In this document: piece by piece, positions 22,150-32,181 of the stretch
Position numbering within the stretch: position 1 is the stretch's first letter
How the letters are laid out: each line of letters starts with the position of its first letter
From: Valencia hispanica
Lineage: Eukaryota; Chordata; Actinopteri; Cyprinodontiformes; Valenciidae
DNA length: 64,000 nucleotides
Assembly (NCBI GenBank): GCA_963556495.2
Contig: OY747710.1
Span: forward strand, 17,149,000 to 17,212,999
Direction: 5' to 3'
The notes under the pieces: model-generated
Database searches by the model: none
What the model saw: only the letters and a program-made list of their open reading frames with translations
Told to the model about the DNA's origin: nothing
Program-made: the position numbers and the translations under genes

Positions 22150-23756
22150 CAGTGGCTTGCAAAAGTATTCGGCCCCCTTAAACTTTTCCACATTTTGTCA
22201 CATTACAGCCACAAACATGAATCAATTTTATTGGAATTCCACATGAAAGACCAAAACAAAGTGGTGTACATGTGAGAAGTGGAACGAAAATCATACATGA
22301 TTCCAAACATTTTTTACAAATAAATAACTGAAAAGTGGGGTGTGCGTAATTATTCAGCCCCCTTTGGTCTGAGTGCAGTCAGTTGCCCATAGACATTGCC
22401 TGTTGAGTGCTAATGACTAAATAGAGTGCACCTGTGTGTAATCTAATGTCAGTACAAATACAGCTGCCCTGTGATGGCCTCTGAGGTTGTCTAAGAGAAT
22501 GTTGGGAGCAACAACACTATGAAGTCCAAAGAACACACCAGGCAAGTCAGGGATAAAGTTATTGAGAAATTTAAAGCAGGCTTAGGCTACAAAAATATTT
22601 CCCAAGCCTTGAACATCCCACGGAGCACTGTTCAAGCGATCATTCAGAAATGGAAGGATTATGGCACAACTGTAAACCTACCAAGACAAGGCCGTCCACC
22701 TAAACTCACAAGGCCGAACAAGGAGAGCGCTGATCAGAAATGCAGCCAAGAGGCCCATGGTGACTCTGGACGAGCTGCAGAGATCTACAGCTCAGGTGGG
22801 GGAATCTGTCCATAGGACAACTATTAGTCGTGCACTGCACAAAGTTGGCCTTTATGGAAGAGTGGCAAGAAGAAAGCCATTGTTAAAAGAAAACCATAAG
22901 AAGTCCCGTTTGCAGTTTGCCACAAGCCATGTGGGGGACACAGCAAACATGTGGAAGAAGGTGCTCTGGTCAGATGAGACCAAAATGGAACTTTTTGGCC
23001 AAAATGCAAAATGCTATGTGTGGCGGAAAACTAACACTGCACATCACTCTGAACACACCATCCCCACTGTCAAATATGGTGGTGGCAGCATCATGCTCTG
23101 GGGGTGCTTCTCTTCAGCAGGGACAGGGAAGCTGGTCAGAGTTAATAGGAAGATGGATGGAGCCAAATACAGGGCAATCTTGGAAGAAAACCTCTTGGAG
23201 TCTTCAAAAGACTTGAGACTGGGGCGGAGGTTCACCTTCCAGCAGGACAACGACCCTAAACATAAAGCCAGGGTAACAATGGAATGGTTTAAAACAAAAT
23301 ATATCCATGTGTTAGAATGGCCCAGTCGTAGTCCAGATCTAAATCCAATCAAGAATATGTGGCAATATCTGAAAACTGCTGTTCACAAACGCTGTCCATC
23401 TAATCTGACTGAGCTGGAGCTGTTTTACAAAGAAGAATGGGCAAGAATTTCAGTCTGTAGATGTGCAAAGCTGGTAGAGACATACCCTAAAAGACTGGCA
23501 GCTGGAATTGCAGCAAAAGGTGGTTCTGCAAAGTATTGACTCAGGGGGCTGAATAACTACGCACACCCCACTTTTCAGTTATTCATTTGTAACAAATGTT
23601 TGGAATCATGTATGATTTTCGTTCCACTTTTCACGTGCACACCACTTTGTATTGGTCTTTCATGTGGAATTCCAATAAAATTGATTCATGTTTGTGGCTG
23701 TAATGTGACAAAATGTGGAAAAGTTCAAGGGGGCCAAATACTTTTGCAAGCCACTG
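22150..23756 (+). mobile_element. inner Tc1-like element, nearly complete
   Basis: Terminal inverted repeats of about 215 bp span 22150-22366 and 23544-23756, beginning CAGTGGCTTGCAAAAG and flanked by TA duplicates at 22148-22149 and 23757-23758. Each arm carries an outer (GTATTCGGCCCCCTT) and an inner (TTATTCAGCCCCCTTT) direct repeat, the IR/DR layout of Sleeping-Beauty-like Tc1 elements. The arms match closely, so insertion is relatively recent. One transposase gene lies between them, but it is disabled. Confidence 0.95.
22519..23539 (+). pseudogene. Tc1 transposase, frameshifted and catalytically changed
   Basis: The first frame, from ATG 22519, encodes the paired-like DNA-binding half (VRDKVIEKFKAGLGYKNISQ, STVQAIIQKW, LPRQGRPPKLT). 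A single-base frame change near 22711-22712 shifts the rest into the frame ending at 23539. The DDE domain keeps the first Asp (LWSDETK) and second Asp (FQQDNDPKH). Thirty-four residues after the second Asp, where D34E families need Glu (NPIENLW), the sequence reads NPIKNMW. Full length would be about 340 residues, normal for Tc1. Confidence 0.93.
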
Positions 23757-24267
23757 TACTTCAGAAGGGATAGGGAAACTAGGTGGAGCTCAATACAGGG
23801 CAATCTTGGAAGAAAGCCTTCTAAACGTTGCAAAAGACTTGAGACTGGGGCTGATGTTTGCCTTTTAACTGGACAAGAACTTCAAAGAGAGCCACAATAG
23901 AATGGCTTAGATTAAAGCGTAATTACATGTTATAACAGCCCCAACCAAAATTACATTAAAATAGAATGTGACAAAACTTGAACATTGCTGGTTACAAATG
24001 CTCTTCATCTAATCTGACAGATCTTGAGCTGTTTTGTACAGAAGAATAGGGCTGCCGTTGCAGTCAAAATTGGTTCGATAAGGTATTGACACAGGGGACT
24101 GAATACATGTGCCCTCCACACTTTTCAGATTTGTGTGTGTGTGTGTAAACAATTCCCAATTCTGCAGTCCTTGGTCTTGATGTGCTTAATGAAATTCCGA
24201 AAAATATGTTGAGGTTTGTGATTATAACAGAACATTATTTTTGTGAATACTTTTCCAGGGCAATGTA

Positions 24268-24657
24268 AGCCAAAGGTATGTAGAGTAGACAGAGGAGGAA
24301 AGAAATTAGCACATTTGGAACCATAAAGGAAATGAATAGCAGCATGAGAGTGACTCACTCCTTGTCATGTGTTGTCTTGCTGATGTCTTTCTTTCCTAAG
24401 CAAACAATTTCCACTGTTCCATGTGGATATACATTTTTAAAGCGATATCTAAGCTGCTATAAAGTTTAAATTGAACTTTGTTTAGTTATCAAAAAAAAAA
24501 ATATATATACTAGAAGGGTCAAGCAAATTTCATATAAACCAAATATTAATAGCATATGCACTGGTAGCTTGGTAGACAATGGTGAAACAATAAAACTTCC
24601 TCTTCTTTGCTCTTTTCATCCTCTTTCCACGTCTGCTCGCAGAGTAGTGCTGCAGCC
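24268..24657. promoter_or_regulatory. Siglec-like gene upstream region
   Basis: About 390 bp between the outer Tc1 and the ATG at 24658. Pyrimidine-rich sequence just before the ATG (TCTTCTTTGCTCTTTTCATC) is plausible 5' UTR. No TATA box can be assigned with confidence. Confidence 0.35.
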
Positions 24658-24700
24658 ATGCATGGAGACACAAGCTTCTTTAAATATGTTCAAATTATCG
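24658..24700 (+). CDS. Siglec-like exon 1: start of signal peptide
   Basis: Encodes [14 protein letters not shown] plus one nucleotide. The donor GTAAGT is a consensus match. Spliced to exon 2, the hydrophobic run continues as AILWRGIQA before V24. Confidence 0.75.
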
Positions 24701-27700
24701 GTAAGTAGTGAATTAATTTATTAATATCTAGTGAACAAATTTTCTTTTTTATCAGAAATCTGAAGACTTTTATTGTTCACTAATGTGTGTATTATACAAC
24801 TGATACACTATAACAGTAATTTAGTTGGTTAAATCAGTTATGGTTATACTAGTAGAATTTCTGGTAGAATTTATTATGGTTATTCTCGTAGAACTTTGTT
24901 TTCATTTTAATTCATATATTCTGCAGTCTTCAGTAGTTGATGAAAAAATTACTTTATCAGTTATGTTATAAACTTTACTGATTTCTAGTTGACAGTTCAT
25001 CAGGTGTAAAAACAAATTGCACAATATAAAAAAAAACTGAATCTTGCATATATCTTTTACTGCACAATATGCAGAGTAGTCAATTATTACCATGGCTAAA
25101 GGCACAATTAAACTCCTCCTGTTTTAAATAGGTCTATTGCACAACTGCTTTGTCATTTGGTTGCAGCAATTGCAGTTAAATGTAATACAATGGCCCTTAT
25201 TCAGAATATCAAAGACAAAATTTAGCTACATTATCTTTAATCAAAGTAAGGAATTTCTGTGGCTTGGAAATGATCCTTCCTACATTCCAAAAGAGATTAC
25301 AGACCTGTTTTACAACTGCATGGCCATAGCTTTAAAGTGTCCTCTGTTTATATTCCTTAGCGTATATCTATATTAAGGTAAAATGTTGTAATTTTCTGTT
25401 TTCTAAATGATTTTCTGTTCTTTATTACTGAAGCAATCTTGTGGAGGGGTATCCAGGCTGTCTCGCCTGTGCCCTCAGTCCCTGACCGTGTACAGGGTGT
25501 GATTGGTTCTTGCATGGTGATTCCCTGCTCCTTCACGCCTGCAGCCCCTCATCCCATCAAGGGACTAAAGGAGAAGGTGGATGTACGCCTCAGGTTCAGA
25601 GGTGGTGGCCCTTTTTTTTCTCTCCGTAGCATTGCTTTCAGCAGCGAGAGCAAAGACCAAGTGAGTAGGGATTTCCTGGGCAGGACTTTGCTCTTTGGCA
25701 AAATGTCAGATGGAGACTGCTCGGTGAAGATAGAACAGCTCCGAGCTAATGATCCAAATGTGTTTGAACTGGCTCTGAAGAGAGGGAGTGAATTAAAATG
25801 GGGGATGTCAAGGACTATAAATGTAGACCTCATTGGTGAGTGGCACACAAATGCCTTGCTCTGTCTGTTTTTGCTTTTTTCAAAAGTTCTTGAGATTGTT
25901 AGAGAGGTTTACAACTTATAATTTTTTGAAAGACCTAAAATAAAGGACAATAGTCAATAATAATCATTACTCTTTTTCTGATTAACTAGTTAAACAAATT
26001 ATAAAAGAGAAAATTCATGGATATGTTTTTTGTTTTTTTGGGGATGATAGACAACCCTGAACCTCCTGTCATCAGCGGTGTGTTGTCAGCCAACGACGGA
26101 CAGTTGGTCTCTTTGAACTGCTCGGTCAGTTACCACTGTCCCTCCAGACCCCCAACCCTGCAGTGGAAGTGGGAGCAAGGAACTAAGCTTAACAGCACTG
26201 AGTTTGGAGAGGTACAAACCATCCAGCCAGATCCCCATAGGTGGATGCTGCTAGCCTCTCTATCTTTCATTGCGTCACATCAGGTGAAGTCCCGGCTATG
26301 GTGTGCAGTAAAATATTCAGAAACCAAAATGTTAGCCATGATGGACCTGCATGTGACATGTAAGCATTGCTTTGACACTTACTCTATATCTTTGTTTCTT
26401 GGTTTAGTTTAAATCTAACTGTTTGATTTTTATGCCTTTAGTTCCACCAAAGGATGTGAAGGTGGAGGTTCAGACATTGATCGTGCAGCAGGGAGGCAAC
26501 GCCTTGCTTCTTTGCTCATGCAAAGCTGACCCTCCGGTGACAGAGTATCGCTGGTCCTATACTCAACACGGACGCACTGTGCACCTCCACCACCGATCGC
26601 ACAGTCTGCGAGTGTTTAACGTGACCAAAGACATGAGAGTCCGCTGCTCAGCCCAGAACACCATTGGTCGAGGAGAATCCCTGCCCACGTCGCTTAATAT
26701 ACAATGTAATTCTACGCTTTTCTGAGCCTTCACTATTGTTGTAATGTTTTCTTTGACGTCACCAAACACTTGAAAAAACAGAACCCTTCCTTTCTTAGAA
26801 ACAGATGCTGGATTGCTTTGGTTTTAAGATGTGAATGTTTCCATTCTATCTGGTTGGATTTGGCCAGCAGAAATGTCAGACTGCACAGATTATACCTGGT
26901 TTACACTAACATATTGATACAGCAAAAATGAATCTCAACATGAGAAAGTAGGAAAAGCTTCATCTGAACATAGAATAGAAATATTATTAAATGTCCCAGG
27001 GCTTAACAGTGACACAGCTGGTAGCACTGTTGCTTCGCAGCAAGACGGTCCCGGGTTCAAATCCTGGCCTGGGGGCTTTCTAAATTGCCCTTTGGTATGA
27101 GTGTGTGGCTGTTTGTTTCAGTGTTGCCCTGCGATGGACTGATGACCTGTCCAGGGTGTAATCAGAAAGATAGGCACCAGCCCCCCCCCCCCCCCCAACC
27201 CTGCATAGGATAGACGGGTATAGATATTGGATGGATGAATTTTTTGTCCCTCAGTTGAAAATTTCAGATGTACCAACGTCATGTTCAACATACAGTGGGT
27301 ACGGAAAGTATTCAGTCCCCTTTAAATTTGTCACTCTTTGTTTCATTGCAGCTATGTGCTAAAATAACAAAAGTTCATTTTATTTCTCATTAATGTACAC
27401 TCAGCACCCCATCTTGACAGAAAATACCCAGAAATGTAGAAATCTTTGCAAATGTATTAAAAAAGAAAAACTGAAATATCACATGTTCATAAGTATTCAG
27501 ACCCTTCAGTGTTGAGTAAAGCACCCTTTTGAGCTCGTACAGCCATGAAACTTCTTGGGAATTATGCAACAAGTTTTTCCCACCTGGATTTGGGGATCCT
27601 CTGCCATTCTTCCTTGCAGATCCTCTCCAGTTCTGTCAGGTTGGATGGTGAACGTTGGTGGACAGCCATTTTCAGGTCTCTCCAGAGATGCTCAATTGGG

Positions 27701-30609
27701 TTTAGGTCAGGGCTCTGGCTGGGCCAGTCAAAAACGGTCACAGGGTTATTCCGAAGCCTGGACGTTTCTTCCTGGATATCTCTGTACTTGGCCACATTCA
27801 TCTTTCCTTCAATTGCAACCAGTCGTCATGTCCTTGCAGCTGAAAAACACCCCCACAACAAGATGCTCCCACCACCATGTTTCACTATAGGGATTGTATT
27901 GGGCAGATGATGAACAGTGCCTGGTTTTCTCCACACATACCGCTTAGAAGTAACTCCACAAAGTTCAATCTTGGTCTCATCAGACCAGAGAATCTTTTTT
28001 CTCATAGTCTGGGAGTGCATGTGTTTTTTGGCAAACTCTCTGTGGGCTTTCATATGTCTTGCACTGAGGAGAGGCTTCCGTCGGGCCACTCTGCCATAAA
28101 GCCCGACTGGTGAAGGGCTGCAGTGATAGTTGACTTTGTGGAACTTTCTCTCATCTCTGTACTGCATCTCTGGAGCTCAACCACAGTGATCTTTGGGTTC
28201 TTCTTTACCTCTCTCACCAAGGCTCTTCTCCCACAATTGGCTGGACGGCCAGGTCTAGGAAGAGTTCTGGTCATCCCAAATGTCTTCCATTTGAGGATTA
28301 TGGAGGCCACTGTGCTTTTAGGAAGCTTGAGTGCTGCAGAGATAGATTCTTTTGTAGCCTTGGGCATATTTTGCCACAATTCTTTCTCTGAGCTCCTTGG
28401 GCAGTTCCTTCGACCTCATGATTCTCATTTGCTCTGACATGCACTGTGAGCTATATGGTCTCATATAGACAGGTGTGTGCCTTTCCTAATCAAGTCCAAT
28501 CAGTTTAATTAAACACAGCTGGACTCCAATGAAGAAGCAAAACAATTTTCTACATTTCTTTTTTCTGTCAGGATGGGGTGTTGAGTGTACATTATCCATC
28601 CATCCATCCATCCATTTTCTGTACCCGTCATTCAGGGTGTGCAGGGTTACTGGGGGGCTGGTGCCTATCTCCAGCTGTCATGGGGCGAGAGGCAGGGTAC
28701 ACCCTGGACAGGTCACCAGTCCATCGCAGGGCAACACAGAGACACACAACCATTCACGCACACACTCATACCTAAGGGGAATTTAGAGAAACCAATTCAC
28801 CTAACAGTCATGTTTTTGGACTGTGGGAGGAAGCCGGAGTATCCGGAGAGAACCCTCGCACACACAGGGAGAAAATGCAAACTCCATGCAGAAAGACCCC
28901 AGGCTGTGATTTGAACCCAGGAACTTCTTGCTGCAAGGCAACAGTGCTACCAACAGCGCCACTGTGGAGAAAAAAACAAATACTGAGAAATAAAATGAAC
29001 ATTTTTGGATTTTTGCAAATGGCTGCAATGAAACAAAGAGTGACAAATTTAAAGGGGTCTGAATACTTTCCGTACCCACTGTAAATGTAAGCGTGCATAT
29101 CTTTCATGCAAAAGAGAAAAATAAGAAAAACAGACTGCAGAGTGAGGGCAAATTTACAACAAGAAAAGCAATACTGTTCAGTCATTTAAAATAGCATACT
29201 CAGGTCAAAAGAAATGCACAATTCAGTAAGGTAATTTTAAAAAGTAAATGATGTTTATATTTGTGCAGAGAAACAGCAGCAGGCAATTCGCAAGAAATGC
29301 AAAAAATTTCTTGGCAATATGTTAGTAAAACACTGTTCTTTTTTTGCTTTATATACCAACGTGAAAAGCCATGTGGTTAAGGATTATTGGGTTGTATAAC
29401 ACTGTAAACATGCATCCTTTGTTTCTTTCAGATAAGCCAAACATCTCACGTCTCTCCTCCACCTGTGTCGTGGAGAATTTTGAGTTGCACTGTCGCTGTT
29501 CAGTCGACTCCAACCCCAAGGCAGCTGTCACCTGGAGCGTAAATGGGACTGTTCCACCCTATAATTACAACGTGTCTGTAACATCAGAGCCCGACATGCT
29601 CACAGTGTCTCTGAAGGGATACATGGCCAAACCACTGATTGTAATCTGTTTTGCATTCAACGCGCTTGGAAATGACTCCTTGGTTTTGCTACAGGGGAAG
29701 GAAGGTGTGTCTCTGCTCCTACCGCACTATAACAAAGAGAACATCTTCCTGTTGTTTCTCTATTCAGGTTGCATAGTGCTAAACCATCTATACAATATGC
29801 TTATAATCTAAAACTATTTTAAAAAATGAGAAAATTTGGTAAATAAAAGCTTGAAGAATCTATTTTATGTTAAAAAAAAGCTCTTACTGGTTTCCAAAAA
29901 TCACTCTAACAGGTATGGACATTAGCATTACTACAGTAAAGCATCATACACTGATTTGTGCGTCTTTTGTGGTCAACATCCAGAAACTGAATCTGTGGTC
30001 TGGATCCTTTTACCTGCTGTGGTCATCTCCCTGTTTGCATGCCTTCTGTCCCTGCTTGTCTGCTTCTATCGAAATAGAGCTAAAAGGTATGTGAAGCAAA
30101 TTTTCTTTTAAAATGAGGATGTTATTTTTTCATAATTATGCTAAAAGGTTCTTGGTCTTCTTCTCCCAGACACATCATGAGCAGCCATCAAGCTGTGTAC
30201 CCTGAAGGATTGGGAATTTATCAGAACAGGATGCCTCTCTACATTAACTGTTCTGAAGTAACTAATGTTTACACCAATGGAAGCTATCAACTTGTGTACC
30301 AGAACTCCACACCTGTTTTTGTGCATTTAAATCAGGTATTATATAATTTGTTTCTTGAAGAACAGGTTATGTTTAATAAGAGACGCAGCCAACATATTTT
30401 ACTTAGTTTCCACTGTCCACTTTGTGTTTCGATCATCTGCCTCTCTGTTTCAGATCCGTCCGATGGGCCGAAGAGGTGGGGAGAGGAGAAGAGGTCGAGA
30501 GTTTGGAGGAAGAGACAGAGGAGCTAGTTTGGGACTTAGGGGTACAAGAGATGTCCAAAGTACTACTCCAGATGATCCAGAGACAGCCATCTATGTGGAG
30601 ATCCTATGA
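24658..30609 (+). CDS. Siglec/MAG-like immunoglobulin receptor, 8 exons
   Basis: Exons: 24658-24700, 25434-25835, 26051-26359, 26442-26705, 29432-29704, 29984-30086, 30170-30335, 30454-30609. Total 1716 nt, 571 residues, all junction phases consistent. Signal peptide about 1-23; V-set domain 24-148; three more Ig domains; membrane span 435-459; 112-residue tail. The V/domain-2 cysteines C41, C46, C110, C172 and C178 reproduce the Siglec pattern (interdomain plus intrasheet bridges), and domain 4 resembles the last Ig domain of myelin-associated glycoprotein ([14 protein letters not shown]). Siglecs are type I cell-surface sialic-acid-binding receptors that often inhibit immune cells. The canonical F-strand Arg seems to be Leu127, so glycan binding is doubtful. 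The tail has four YxN motifs and a C-terminal IYVEIL. MAG has five Ig domains; this has four. A Tc1 with a SINE inside it enlarges intron 4. Confidence 0.88.
25434..25835 (+). CDS. Siglec-like exon 2: V-set domain
   Basis: A 402-nt phase 1-1 exon. It contains [11 protein letters not shown] (C41 interdomain, C46 intrasheet) and [10 protein letters not shown] (C110, E strand). The F-strand segment is [12 protein letters not shown], where Siglecs have Y-F/Y-F-R. A tryptophan G-strand equivalent (KWG) is present. Confidence 0.88.
26051..26359 (+). CDS. Siglec-like exon 3: Ig domain 2
   Basis: Begins [10 protein letters not shown] and contains LNCSVSYHC (C172, C178), the second cysteine being the partner for the interdomain disulfide. 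LQWKWEQG (C strand) and SRLWCAVKY (F strand) complete the fold. Confidence 0.88.
26442..26705 (+). CDS. Siglec-like exon 4: Ig domain 3
   Basis: Begins [10 protein letters not shown] after the preceding HVT, the usual Siglec interdomain linker. It contains [20 protein letters not shown] and [14 protein letters not shown] (C2-type). Confidence 0.88.
27003..27237 (+). repeat. tRNA-like SINE, internally deleted copy
   Basis: The head GGTAGCACTGTTGCTTCGCA...GGTTCAAATCC resembles pol III A- and B-box sequence. The body includes TTGCCCTGCGATGGACTG and the end is TGGATGGATGA. A homopolymer of about 16 C interrupts it near 27181-27196. It lies 54 bp upstream of the Tc1 in Siglec intron 4. A longer copy is at 28594-28975 in reverse. 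Confidence 0.8.
27562..28379 (-). pseudogene. Tc1 transposase with frameshifts and an internal deletion
   Basis: Three minus-strand pieces: 28379-28050 (helix-turn-helix part, [26 protein letters not shown]), 28096-27826 ([39 protein letters not shown]) and 27801-27562 ([18 protein letters not shown]). The first catalytic Asp and final Glu remain. The segment with the second Asp (FQQDNDPKH in relatives) is missing between YRDIQEE and [10 protein letters not shown]. It cannot encode an active enzyme. Confidence 0.9.
28594..28975 (-). repeat. tRNA-like SINE, long copy, inside the Tc1 right arm
   Basis: On the minus strand it reads from a tRNA-like head (GGTAGCACTGTTGCC...TTCAAATCACAGCC) through TCTCTCCGGATACTCCGGCT and a ACCTGTCCAGGGTGTACCC block to a GGAT microsatellite tail. 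It interrupts the Tc1 terminal repeat, so it is younger than that element. Confidence 0.85.
29432..29704 (+). CDS. Siglec-like exon 5: Ig domain 4
   Basis: Encodes [20 protein letters not shown] and then [19 protein letters not shown] and [14 protein letters not shown]. The CxC-Sxx-SNP pattern and VIC...N..G resemble the membrane-proximal Ig domain of MAG. Several N-glycosylation sequons are present (NGT, NVS, NDS). Confidence 0.87.
29984..30086 (+). CDS. Siglec-like exon 6: transmembrane segment
   Basis: Encodes [20 protein letters not shown] and [14 protein letters not shown], about 25 apolar residues followed by a basic stop-transfer sequence. Acceptor CAACATCCAG and donor GTATGT are usable. 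Phases fit exons 5 and 7. Confidence 0.82.
30170..30335 (+). CDS. Siglec-like exon 7: tyrosine-rich tail
   Basis: A 166-nt exon rich in tyrosine. YQNR (Y482), YINC (Y489), YTNG (Y499) and YQNS (Y508) all have Asn at +2, the preference of Grb2-type SH2 domains. Other tyrosines are Y475 and Y504. Confidence 0.85.
30454..30609 (+). CDS. Siglec-like exon 8: C-terminal tail
   Basis: Encodes an arginine/glycine-rich stretch ([19 protein letters not shown]) and ends TAIYVEIL before TGA. AIYVEI resembles an ITIM ([I/V/L/S]xYxx[I/V/L]) except for Ala at -2. Confidence 0.82.
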   Translation: MRPMGRRGGERRRGREFGGRDRGASLGLRGTRDVQSTTPDDPETAIYVEIL

Positions 30610-31035
30610 GTTTTAAAACAAAAATCAGCTGGAAATTAATTCTCTAATGTGTGGGGCACTCATGCTCATGTAACTCCTACAGTGTATGTAGTGTTCATTT
30701 AAACTTCTACTACATTCAATGGATTTTTCATACTGACCGAATTCTGTGAGTGAGCCTTTTTGCTTAACCAACATCATTGACTTCTTAATTTGATACAAGA
30801 TTTTATTTTATTTTTTTATTTTTTCTGCAAAATTCATGAGAAGGAAAGCAAACGTCCTCAGATCTGATATTGTGAGACAACTCAGAGATTCAAATCGTTA
30901 TATAAATGGCTGCACCACAGATTGATCCATCTGTGCAGTATGTTTCCCTGGATACTATCACCACTTTTTTCATGACTCCAGTGGCCCTTATTCATTAGTA
31001 GCTTGACAGAATAAAGGACCCAGAGAGGTGTCGAC
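30610..31035 (+). promoter_or_regulatory. Siglec-like 3' UTR with candidate poly(A) signal
   Basis: Non-coding sequence after the TGA. The first good AATAAA is at 31010-31015, which would give a 3' UTR of about 420 bp. Confidence 0.5.
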
Positions 31036-31139
31036 ATGCAATAAATTGCTACATCATGCACTGTAGCCTCCAAAAATGTGCACCCGCTCCACCACTTTGC
31101 CATTTGGGACCCTGATTTTTAAAATACTTTATTTATTTC

Positions 31140-32181
31140 CTGGCTTCTTCATCCCATAGATCTGCATTCTGTCCCGTACTTTATGGTGTTCCACGGGGTT
31201 TTGTCTTGGGGCCCATGCTGCTCATGCTTTATCTACTTCCGCTCGGCTCCATCCAGTCTTCTTTCAAGGATATCTCTTATCATTGTTACGCAGATGATTT
31301 ACAGCCTTATTTGTCTTTTTCATTGTAATGAAATTTCCAAGCTCCGCATCCTGTTAAATTGCTTGAATGCTGTAAAAGCTTGGATGGCTGATAATTTTCT
31401 GCAACAGAACGAAGAGAAAATAGAGGTAATTTTTGCATCTGGGAAAATTTCCGGAAAGATAAAGAATTTTTTAGAACCCCTAGGTCTGTCTGTTAAGTCT
31501 TCTGTTAAAAACCTTGGGATAATGTTTGACTCTGCTTTCATGTTCGATATTCATGTTAAATTGTTGACTAGATCTTGTTTTTATCATCTAAGAAATCTTG
31601 CTAAACTAAACCATATAGTCTCGTGTCCCAAGATGGAAGTTCCTATTCATGCCTTTGTATCATCTCGGCTGGACTATTGTAATGTTCTGTACATATGTTT
31701 ATCTGAAATCACTCTTGCTTGTCTGCAGACTGTTCAAAACGCTGCTGCGAGGCTCTTAACGAGGTCCTCAAAATTTGGTCGTATAACTCCTGTACTTTTG
31801 GATCTTCACCGGTTACCGATTTCCCATCGTGTGAAATTTAAAATCCTAATTCTGACATGAAGTGCTTCCCACAGACAAACACCTGCCTGCATTTCGGATC
31901 TACTACATCCATACATTCTCACTAGAGCGCTAAAGTCCTGTGAGCAAGATTTATTGACTGTTCCCCATACCAGACTGAAAACTAAAGGAGACCGAGGTTT
32001 TTCGGCTGTGGCTCCGAAGCTCTGGAACTCACTGCCCCTGTCGTTGACAGCGGTTGACTCTGTTGCTGCTTTTTAAATCGGCTTTCATGTGATTTTGCAC
32101 TGTTATTTCCTTCTCCGTTGTGAAGCACTTTGTGATGTTTACCTTGAAAAGTGCTATACAAATAAAGTTTTACTTACTTAG
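31140..32181 (+). mobile_element. L2-type LINE 3' fragment
   Basis: A broken reverse-transcriptase frame: YGVPRGFVLGPMLLMLYLLP, a YADD-box remnant (CYADDLQPYL in a shifted frame), then VKNLGIMFDSAFMFDIHVK and SSRLDYCNVLYICLSE. The 3' end, GCACTTTGTGATG...CTATACAAATAAAG with a TTACTTACTTA tail, ends near 32181. It is older than the intronic NLR copy. Confidence 0.87.

Larger units (their letters stand above)
21625..24265 (+). mobile_element. outer Tc1-like element, split by a younger Tc1
   Basis: The left end, CAATGGCCTGCAAAAGTATT (21625), mirrors the right end, AATACTTTTCCAGGGCAATG (ending 24265). Both are flanked by TA (21623-21624; 24266-24267). The interior is a decayed Tc1 transposase gene. 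Its reading is interrupted at 22147 and resumes at 23759: joined across the insertion, the sequence lines up with the 'SIMLWGCFSSAGTGKL' DNA segment of the inner element. The outer copy is therefore older and was the target of the inner one. Confidence 0.85.
27293..29081 (-). mobile_element. Tc1-like element with a SINE inserted in its right arm
   Basis: The left arm begins CAGTGGGTACGGAAAGTATT and the right arm ends AATACTTTCCGTACCCACTG, with TA on both sides (27291-27292, 29082-29083). The arms are long: the left continues to TGTACACTCAGCACCCCATC, and the right mirrors it but is split after GAGTGTACATTA by the SINE. The transposase is on the minus strand and broken. The whole unit lies in intron 4 of the Siglec-like gene, antisense to it. 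Confidence 0.92.

Noticed and set aside
24131..24146. (TG)n run
   Set aside because: An ordinary short dinucleotide repeat within the old Tc1 arm.
25549..25848. 99-codon minus-strand frame
   Set aside because: Shadow of the Siglec-like V-set exon.
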